Of a stretch of 64,000 nucleotides of DNA, positions 55,407 through 64,000 are shown in pieces. Source of the stretch: Lunularia cruciata. Taxonomy: Eukaryota > Streptophyta > Marchantiopsida > Lunulariales > Lunulariaceae. Positions within the stretch are counted from its first letter, which is position 1, and each line of letters starts with the position of its first letter. The notes beneath the pieces were generated by a model. It was given only the letters and a program-made list of their open reading frames with translations. It was not told the origin of the DNA and ran no database searches. Made by a program: the position numbers and the translations under genes. The stretch is taken from positions 6,946,501 through 7,010,500 of the forward strand of contig OX419761.1 of assembly GCA_948567375.1 (NCBI GenBank), given 5' to 3'.

Positions 55407-57614
55407 TTGAGTTGATAACTAAAAAAAAAATTTGATTTATGAAATGCTCAAATAAGAAGTTAATCAATTACCTTATAATAAGTATTAGATTCCAAGAAAA
55501 ATGTAGTATGTCTTATTTCAAATACTTTGATATAGATAATATCATATCATTATTTATTTATTTATTGATCTGATATCAATGGTGGATAATTTTGATATGC
55601 AAGATATTCTTATTGAATTAACCACATGAAGGACAAGAGTTCCTTCATATACTCCATCTTTTCTCCTCATTTTGACCAAAGACTTAGTATACCTATTTTT
55701 GACTCTATAGAGCTAATGATGGTAAATTTTATGGCAAAATGTGTAAGACTTTTGTGAATAACATGGGCTTTACATTGAGACCCTTAAAGTTCATGTCAAT
55801 CAATATAATCATATCTCACAAGGCTCTCATCAAGTACAGCTTTCACAAGTACTCTTTTGCTCCTTTGTTGTCATGGTGCATGACAAACAATACAGGAGTA
55901 CAATACAAATAGTCCAGCCATACTTAATAGCCTAATATTGGAGATCAAATATATTGATATTGGAAAGTGAAGTTTCTAATAAAACCCTCATTAGACTTTG
56001 GAGAGAAGATATAGAGACTTCATATGATAGTTAAGATACTATTATAAAGAATAAATTGTAGAAATAATGTATTTATTTATTTATGCATATCTTATCTATT
56101 TTTATGCTTAATATGCTTTATTCGGATCGTCTTTGCTTATAAATTATGGAAATTTCTTATGAAGATGTTGATGTGGTATAAGTATCATTGATTTTGATTA
56201 TAGTATTGAATTGATATAAGTATATAGTGTCATGGTTGGATTTGATGAATATCCTATAAGATCTTACTATAAGATTTTTTTACTTAGTAAATTCGAGACA
56301 TTTATAGCATTTTTCTGATCTTGATCTATTTGAAAATAAAGGCTTATTTATGGAAATTAAATTAAAATTTTCTTGATTTATGGTTATATTTCATGATGAT
56401 TTTATGATTATGATTATAACAACTATTGAGAATAGCATATATTACAAATTCAAGAAAAACAATCCATAATATTATGACTGTCTGTAAGAAATAAAACTGA
56501 AAAAATATAAAGGTAAGCAAGTCTCTAAATAAATGTATAAGTACAAGTGCAGTATTTTTTTATGATTACATATATATGTGACTATAAAATTTTATATAAT
56601 ACAATTTTTTTATATTTTAGAAATTTCTGTGTTTAAAATTTTTATACAATTTAATAATTTAATAATTTATTTATACTGTTTAACATTTGGATTACATTTT
56701 CAATCAAAATGTACATTCAGAAAGTTGTTGCCAAATATTTTGTAATTATAAGAATGAATTTTCCGAGAAAGCTGCTTACAGATAATCATGGAATACAACT
56801 CCGATTTTCAATGATAAGATCTTATGAGATATTTTTTTGCTAACTTGTATGTGCGTGAGTTTTAGAAAAGAAAATTTAAATTCAAAATATACAATTTGTT
56901 TGCTTCCTGGAAATGATGTATAGGTTTTAATCACTCCAACCATTATGCCTACATCTTAAAGCAACTTTTAATATTAAAAAAGAAGTGAGAGGAGGGAAAG
57001 ATACCCATTGAAAATCAAATGGAGGAGATTTTAACGATATCTTTGAAGTTAAAACTCTCTATCTTGCAAAAAAAAAGATTTATCCAATCTTTCTCAAGAA
57101 TACATAGTGAAGTATTATTTATAAGTATATGAAGATAAGTCGTTCAGATCTAGATAATTTTATTTTAATTTCCATTCAAGATGATGTAGTTATGTTAAAT
57201 ATCTAGTATTTTCATGTAATGTAATAGAAGATACTGTACAATTTTTTTATAACTAGTATAGTATAAATAGATGCTAGAACTATTATTGAGATCAGTATGA
57301 TTATATTAAAGATTTGGTGCTTTAATGTAGTTTATAAGAAATAATGTACAAAGTGTATAACTAATCATTGTCAGACGTTAATTTGGTTAATATCAACTAC
57401 GTCATTAAAAATAAGTAAGTCGACTTAGTTAACATATTATTGATATCAATAATAAATAATAAATCTCTTTATTATTTCACTAGTTACACATTTTGTAAAT
57501 AGCTTCAATAAAATATATCAGCAGGGCAAATATCATTAAACAGTTAACGATGTTACTGTAGTTAAACGTCGTTAAGAAATTAACGATGTTGCTGCAGTTT
57601 TTGTAGTAATGTTT
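55407..57614. other. AT-rich intergenic DNA; nothing recognised
   Basis: No frame or repeat shared with the rest of the window was identified. Near 57,541-57,600 a short direct repeat of TTAACGATGTT-CTG-AGTT occurs twice. Confidence 0.45.
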
Positions 57615-57860
57615 GCTGAAGTTTGTTAGAGTCTCCATTAATATATTGATATTATGAACTGTCCTCTAGCTCAACCCCACCATTTGTTTCACTTAACCTG
57701 TACCAATGGTAATTTAGTTTGCTGTTATACCTCCGAGTCCCAAGCCTACGATGTACATCTTGTAGATATCTATTGCGATTGGCAATGATGGTAATTTTGC
57801 TTGCTATCATACCTCTGAATCCCAACAATACAGATCTTGCATCCACCTATTGCGATCTGT
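57615..57860. repeat. Dispersed repeat with a ~80-bp tandem duplication
   Basis: 57,615-57,735 matches 47,801-47,930. Within it, two diverged ~80-bp units (about 57,702-57,779 and 57,780-57,860) share AATG-TGGTAATTT, TTGCT-T-ATACCTC and TATTGCGAT. The minus-strand 64-codon frame here is probably a by-product of the repeat. Confidence 0.55.
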
Positions 57861-60800
57861 GTATATCAGTAACAACTTTTGCACAAAAGAGGTAGTTTGA
57901 TGGAAAACTCAAAGAGACTCGAAGAGGAAAATAAGTGCTTTCATGTAAACATGGTAATTGAAGTATCTGGATGTCAGCTGTTTGTATCAATTACGTACGT
58001 ATTATCAACCCTACACCGGATGACTAATAACATAACTTTGTGTATGTGAAGGGTAGTAACAGGAGGACGTTGTAGCACGAGATTAGCTTGAGTTACAATA
58101 GTTGGTAATAAGGCATTCACAGTATCATGGCAGGAAGTAAAAAATCCACTAATTGATCTCGATTCAGTTGTTTTAACTCATGAGAAACTTCCACCAGTTC
58201 GAATCATGGCCTTTCAAGACTACAGCACATCGAAGGGAAGAAAAAGGGATTGAAAGATCCTTTCCTGATCGATAGCTACAAAGATATAGGAAGATCAGCA
58301 TCACGAAGTTAAAAATTGATGGCAACGTCACAGGCTGTGGAGAGATGGATCAACAGTATTGATAGGCTATCCATCTCCATTGATTGTGTCCAAAGAAAAT
58401 CCGGGGGAACGGGCGTTGCAGCAGTGGCATCACTCATATGGCAATCCTGGCTTCCTGAGTTAGAACCCATTTCGCGCTAAATGCTTTCTGGGCAGGTAGA
58501 AAAGTTAAGTCAAGAGCTGCTTCTTCACATGTATCTAGGAAGAATCTATGCTTTCTAGAGGAAAATCTAGCTTCAACTACTCATGGTCTTGTAGAACTTT
58601 GTGGGGAGGCTAAGTTATGTTTCTTTCAAAAGTTTGTAGCTACTGTAACTAGACCCTTGGTATGAATCACTTGACTATGCCAACAGCAATTATCCTTAAC
58701 CAATGATGATGATAGCAACAACTGTGACTGGTAAGATACCAGACAGACGTAGAATCATACAATCATCTTCCTTGGCATGATGTACAGGATAAAGGTTGTG
58801 AGATCAGCTTTTCTCAGAAGAGAATAACATGTCAACACGACAGGCTTTACCGTATCACGTGAAAAGATCGCAGTCGATATGACCATGGATAACATGATCA
58901 TAATGTAAATTGCAGAAATAATACTTAAGGTCTCATAGAACCGGAGGCAGTGATACGTTTATAAAGTGACTGCGTGGTTGTCAAATGTACATGATTACAG
59001 ATTGACAACCTCCGTGACTTTGAAGGATTTACTTGGGATCTTATTGTCTGCGATCAAATTGTCTGTGTTCTTATCACATCACACTTAACAATTACCGTAA
59101 AGGTAACATGTGATAGGTTACCTTTCAAGGGATAGACTTTGACCGTAAACCTATCCCTTGAAGATTGGTATGTTATGGACATGAGAAGCATCATATACAC
59201 CTACAATCTTGGATAGAACAATGTGTGATGTCTCTGAAAACCGGGTTGCCTGGCATGGAAAGAGAAGTGTCTGGATTTGTACCTTCAAATTCTCGCAGAA
59301 GAGCAGAAGACAAGGGGGAGAAGTCCAATCGATTATTGCTGCAAACAGGATACCATAATAGATACGAGATCTCGATTTATTCATTATTCTGCAAGTGGGT
59401 AGATGATCCCAAAACGTTTTGGTTTATACAGTACTTGACATGATATTCTGTCTTCAAGAACATGAGTGAGCAGCAGGTGCTCCCTCTGGTTACTGTAGTT
59501 TTCTACCTACAAGAGCAATGCAGGGACTTCGCCGAGTTCTGCGGTAGATGTACTGTAGTGTAACTTCATGGAGAGAACATCGGTCTTTATGGGAACCTAA
59601 AGTGGGGACACCCACCACAGCCCGTCAGGTGAAATACAGACATAGAGACCACGTTCGCTTCATTGTCTCCTTTCATGTTCGAGTTGAGGCTCACGTATAT
59701 TATATCTTATGGCCAACAGTAATGTAGTTAACACGTTTTAAAAGCAACAAAGAGCGAAGAACCAATCCAAAATCACATCAAGCAGGGGAAGTCTAGAAAA
59801 TACAGTAGTTGCCAGTGCAGCTAAGCAAAACTAGTTGGCAGTGGCTTTTACAGGCGGATCGTTTAGATGCTGTCTTTATTATCTACGTCTAAAGAAAGCT
59901 GCGATAGCGGCAGTTGCAATTGGAAGACTATAAAATGAGATAAAATAATTTGGAGTCAGAGTCCACTTGTCAGACTTGAACCATGACATGACAAGGTCCA
60001 TATTTCGACAGTAAGATAGACAAATATGAAGTTCTGTTGGGAGGTACCATGCTGTTTGTTTATGGAGTCATAGTACAGGACACTCACTCTCCAAAGGAAG
60101 CTTCACTACCTCAGAGGAAAGCTATTAATCGAAAGTGCTTTGACATGCATTGTCTTCAAACTACTGATATGGATGAATCCTTACATTAAGAGGAGCATAG
60201 AGTGATAGCTCGGTCTTTCCAGCAGCAAATATGGTCGAGGTCTGCACACCGCACGTCGACTTGACAAATTTTGTGGAGGGTTACCCGTTCTCTCTCTATC
60301 TTGCTAGAGTTGTGACTTTTGTGTTCTTGCCAAGTGTAAGGTGCTCGAGTTCAGTATACAAGTATACTACACATCGGAATTTCTCTCAGTTGACGAGTTC
60401 CAGTATCTACAGAGACAGTAAACGGTCTGCTTTGTCTTCAAAACGCAGTCATAAGGGAGTTGAACCTGCGTTGAAGCCAAGACATGGGGACACCGTAGTC
60501 ACAAGATCCTTTTTCTTTGAGTATTATGATATGGAATATTATAATCCTCAAAGGTGCAACGATCAGATAGGAAGTACAATCAAGTTCATTACAACTCCAC
60601 AAACATATTTGTGTGTCTAGACCTATGACCCAACTTCCAAGTAGGCATGCCTCCGTGCCCTGATGGACTCTTAGGAGGTTGGCAGTTCTTGAAAGTTATT
60701 ACTTAAGGTACACTTGAATAAAAAGAGAAAAGGAAAGCTAGCACAAGGCAGAAGCACAGTGAGTATCTCCCTTTGTATGGTCTCTGGCCAGTACATATTG

Positions 60801-62242
60801 AGCTTCGCAACACTGGGTCATGTGCACCAAATTCAATGAAAACATTCCGTAATCTTGGACGGCAAGACTGAGCAGCTGGGGCCGGGCTGGTTGAAGTGCA
60901 TCACATCCAAGGAGAATAACAGAAAAAAGAATACTGGAGAAGGTACTTCCGAGCAGTAGGAATGCAAGGAACAGAGCTTCAAGCATGATGGATGTGAGAC
61001 TAGCCTTCGTGTGTCTTCGCGTGTCTTTATGTCCAGTGGTTTGGAGTCTCTTGATTATCAAATTTCAAAGAATGGAAGAAAGAGTTCCTCCAATCTTGCC
61101 ACCAGTGCATGCTGGCGGTTAGTCCGAGGTCTGTGCGCCTCCTCCGGTAAAAGCTAAGACAAGTGAAGACAAACATGGTCAAATGTCTACTTTCAGAGAG
61201 GGCCTGAAGTTCCTCCCAAGTACGCGAAGCACATGCGTAATATCAAAATTCTCGAAGTACTTCACAATAACCCACCAATCCTCAACATTTCCTGCCCTAG
61301 GACTTTGTGATGAAAAGGCATGACGGGTGTTAGTCGAATTGTTGGTTGTCATGTTCAGATGTAAGCAGATCCAATGTTGACGGTGGGAAACGAAATTCCT
61401 GATCAAAGAATGGCTTTCTTTCGTTATGAGCGTAACGCGGTTACTTCTCATGGAGGCTGAATCTCAATTAGCAGTCTCATGTCGCCTAATTCCAGCTTAT
61501 ATTCATATAGCTAGTGCGTGAAGCTTACCTGAATTTCGTTTTAAATTGCAGATTACGCAAAAGAGTGGAGCTAAAATTTCCTTACAGTCCAGTCGCTAGA
61601 AATGGAGCTAACCTAGTATGACGAGACTTCTGCAATAGACAGTAGCCACCTGCCTGTGGTTGGCTATGTTTCAGATGTCGACCTGCACTTTTGGAGTGCA
61701 GGTCGACAGCCCTCTCCTCATACGCCTTCTTCCCGGCACGTTCCCCTCCATGCAAGATAAAATAATCGAGGAAAAGAGGAGAAAAAAGTAATGGGTAAAA
61801 GATGCCCATGTTCTGCCGTTTGCTGGCCACACATTTAGTGATGGAAAACCAAACCCTTAGAGATGGGGAAAAGCATCGATTGATTCTATTACCCTGCTTA
61901 TACACATTAGAGTTCCATTGATAAGTCGGCGCTGTTCTCATTGCAGAGTAGTGGCCTAGTCCATTTGGACGGTTTTATTCATGTGGCTGTATGCGACAGG
62001 AGCTCGTTTGTTGCTTTAGAATCTGATATCAACTAATATTACGGACAGGGTTGAGATCAGAGTCTCGATTATTTCGAGGTAGGTACAAATATTATTCAAA
62101 CTGCAAGAACGCATCTCCAAAGGAAATTCATACACAGATGCTCCCTATTCTACATTGAATAAATATGAAGGGACGGTTTCACAAATACAGGGCAGAGTGA
62201 GGACCACAACTCTTTCGCGGGAGGAGTCGGAAGAACATATTC
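57861..62242. other. Region downstream of the RF3 gene; no gene recognised
   Basis: Base composition returns to gene-like levels, and moderately long frames exist (60,231-60,620 plus; 60,738-61,061, 61,179-61,451 and 61,582-61,941 minus), but none shows a known domain or a convincing exon chain. Two hairpins are present: 59,125-59,161 (11-bp arms TCAAGGGATAG) and 61,677-61,707. An unrecognised, lineage-specific or non-coding gene cannot be excluded. Confidence 0.4.
61677..61707. repeat. Perfect hairpin, 13-bp stem, 5-base loop
   Basis: GTCGACCTGCACT (61,677-61,689) and AGTGCAGGTCGAC (61,695-61,707) are exact reverse complements around TTTGG. GC-rich stem, stable in RNA or DNA. No T-run follows; function unknown. 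Confidence 0.9.
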
Positions 62243-63753
62243 CTATTTCTTCAAAGCTTCTGCTGGAGGTAACGCATAAGGTGCGAGTTCACCAATATCT
62301 GGTTTTTCACTCTGCAGAACCACCAAGATGTGTTAGCAGGTTCCATATCCGCTTCTTACATCAAGATACACCTAATCCATCAGTAACCCAAGTGCACAAG
62401 TGCTTTTGGAGTTATAAAGGGAAGACGGAAGACTGCATGTCATCCTAGTTTCCTAGCTTACGTAGCACGATTCGGATGTTATGCGAGAGTTACCAGTAGT
62501 TGCGCCACGTTCCATTCGTTCCTAAACAGTAATACGGGCCGTCCCCACTGCAATAAGGTCAACGTTAGAATGATACTCAGACTACTTAGCACGTAAATGA
62601 TAGAGTAACTCACAATTCAAATTTCTCAGCGATTTTAATACAATAATATCACGCAATAATATAGCTGGACGGGGGGAGTGGAGGTTTCATATTGGAGTCG
62701 ATCATGACTGTATGAGGCACATAGGCATGTCGGTGTCCAAAGCATTCACAAGAACATTGAAATTAAGTACGGAGAAACCTACCTGATCTTTGACGGTCGC
62801 ACAATTGTACAATTTACCAACCCCTTCAAGAGCAGGCCATCCGCCAGTGACCCACCTCGCGACGCTATATCCTATGGGCTCAAGAGACGTCTCCACACCG
62901 TATTCCGCTTGCATCCTATACTGAACCACCTGCAAGAATCACAAACTCAATGTTTACAACCGTAATCTTCACAAAAACTTCACCATATAAATGTCAAAGC
63001 TAGCCATAACTCAAAAGAAATTTGCAAATCGCTGAGAGCATCTAGTGTAGTATAAGGAGGAGCGTTGTGAATACATAACACCAGATCATTTCCCTAGCAC
63101 AAAGTGACTGAAAGAAGGTGCGGCCAGGGAAAGTCACTGCATATTCTGATGGCAACAAACCTCAAATTGAAGTTGCCCTACAGCGGCAAGTATGGGATCT
63201 GTTCTCCCCGAATCAACCGAATATAGTACCTGCACGGCATGCAGTGAGGTGTTTACTAGGTACACAAGAGACCAAAGCTCAAAGGGAGATCCTACACTGA
63301 AGCTTACACAGATAGCATTAGTTCTTCAAAACATAAGGCAGCTTGCCAAATTAAGAGAAGTTCAGAACTAAGGAAAGATCTAGAAACTAGTTGGTTGGCC
63401 TTTTCGGCCCTGAGGAATTGAGTAGAGGGTGTAACTGTAAAGCTTGCATTACAAAAACCAGCAACAGCACTTCTTGACAATCAGGTATTTTGTGTATATC
63501 TCCTCATATTGGTGACCACACTTGACTGGTCATTCAAAGAGTTCAATGGCCATAAAGCGACGCACCTGAACAGCTCCTTCACCAAGTAGTTCAGTTACAC
63601 CCTTCAAAAATTGCTTGTATTTGGAAGGGTTTGGATTTCGCATATAACTGAAGAGTTCTGGGGAAAATGAAGGTATTCCAGGGAAAGATCGTCTTGGGCC
63701 ACAATAAATAGTATCTCCAATGCAGAAGGCATTAGGATTGTTTAATCCAATAA
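62243..63753 (-). CDS. Peptide chain release factor 3 (organellar type), last five coding exons
   Basis: Minus-strand exons at 63,753-63,566, 63,229-63,161, 62,929-62,783, 62,547-62,494 and 62,311-62,243 join in frame, each bounded by AG and GT, and end in TAG. RF3 is the bacterial-type GTPase that releases RF1/RF2 from the ribosome after termination; in a plant nuclear genome it would serve a plastid or mitochondrion. Seen directly: [67 protein letters not shown] and [18 protein letters not shown], the C-terminal domain III order of RF3. This is about 176 residues of a protein usually 530-600 long. The GTPase domain lies beyond the right edge. The first listed exon starts two bases into a codon. 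Intron lengths are about 190-340 bp. The compartment is inferred. Confidence 0.9.
63566..63753 (-). other. RF3 exon with the GIPxFxPELF block
   Basis: Acceptor TGTGCAG and donor CAG-GTGCGT bracket 188 bases. It encodes [19 protein letters not shown] and on through GEGAVQ. This is the best-conserved part of RF3 domain II/III seen here. Confidence 0.9.
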
Positions 63754-64000
63754 CTGCACAATAAATGTAATCGAGTTTGGTGGAGCATACATGAAAGTTC
63801 CAAATTGGGAAGGAATTGCGCAAGACCAACGACTTGAACCCTATGAGTTCTCATGCTAGGAGCCCGCACATACGATGAGTAAGGGGACTTCTTCTGAAGA
63901 GCAGTGGTGATTTTTTGGGCAAGAAAAGTGAAGATGATACCGACATTTCACTACAATATGCCCTATCAGTTCTTGGAACCTGTCTTTTCCACATTCTTTG
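63754..64000 (-). other. RF3 intron running to the right edge
   Basis: No frame matching the preceding part of RF3 was found in these 247 bases, so they are read as intron; the next upstream exon lies outside the window. Confidence 0.6.

Noticed and set aside
60738-61061. 107-codon minus-strand ORF with a hydrophobic stretch as a membrane protein
   Set aside because: No splice-consistent partner exons or known family; the hydrophobic run alone is weak evidence.
62479-62547. RF3 ending by reading through the donor to a nearby TAA
   Set aside because: Splicing at the GT to an in-frame exon at 62,311-62,243 gives a natural C-terminal extension with a good acceptor, which is preferred.
1-64000. 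CRISPR arrays, rRNA, tRNA genes, bacterial operons
   Set aside because: No regularly spaced repeats, rRNA-like conserved blocks or tRNA cloverleafs were seen; repeats are eukaryotic LTR elements and introns are present.

Overview
The window reads as nuclear DNA of a green plant, probably a non-flowering streptophyte (inference only). It is a nest of Ty3/gypsy LTR retrotransposons (about 3.99-42.5 kb), an AT-rich gene-poor stretch holding small repeats and old LTRs (42.5-62.2 kb), and the intron-containing 3' end of an organellar peptide chain release factor 3 gene on the minus strand (62,243-63,753). No bacterial-type operons, rRNA genes, tRNA genes or CRISPR arrays were seen.

The outermost element (called H, plus strand) is the most interesting feature. 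It is old, frameshifted and cut into five pieces by later insertions. Read in order the pieces give Gag with a CCHC knuckle (5.83-7.59 and 12.47-12.77 kb), an aspartic protease (19.27-19.5 kb), a C5-cytosine DNA methyltransferase domain (19.99-20.94 kb), reverse transcriptase, RNase H and integrase (33.4-36.14 kb), and a C-terminal PHD finger (42.14-42.28 kb). With the insertions removed it would be about 9 kb if its tentative ends are right. The methyltransferase shows motifs I, II, IV with a Pro-Cys pair, VI with ENV, VIII and IX/X in the correct order. So the retroelement carried its own DNA-methylation domain plus a probable histone-reading module.

Four younger elements sit in H. A (7,593-12,470, minus, flanked by GTTTT), B (12,769-19,266, minus, flanked by AACCT/GACCT) and D (36,138-41,963, plus, 3' LTR truncated) belong to one chromodomain-bearing (chromovirus) family with LTRs of about 740 bp beginning TGTAATACC. 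E (21,146-33,398, plus, flanked by TGGAA/TGGAG) is a second chromovirus with 423-bp LTRs. C (25,387-31,993, plus, perfect ATGCT duplication) is another member of the first family inserted in E's integrase. All have a primer binding site of the initiator-methionine tRNA type (TGGTATCAGAGC or a near variant). E's LTR carries four clusters of alternating GAA/TTC pentamers just upstream of a TATA box, the layout of a heat-shock promoter.

Beyond 42.5 kb there is a 74-bp perfect palindrome, a 0.79-kb inverted-repeat-bounded element, an old LTR inside a decayed minus-strand ORF of unknown family, a (TA)n array, and a clean solo LTR with a TTGAG duplication. No complete host gene is present. The RF3 gene is the only host gene recognised; its five last coding exons are resolved, and the rest of it continues beyond the right edge.
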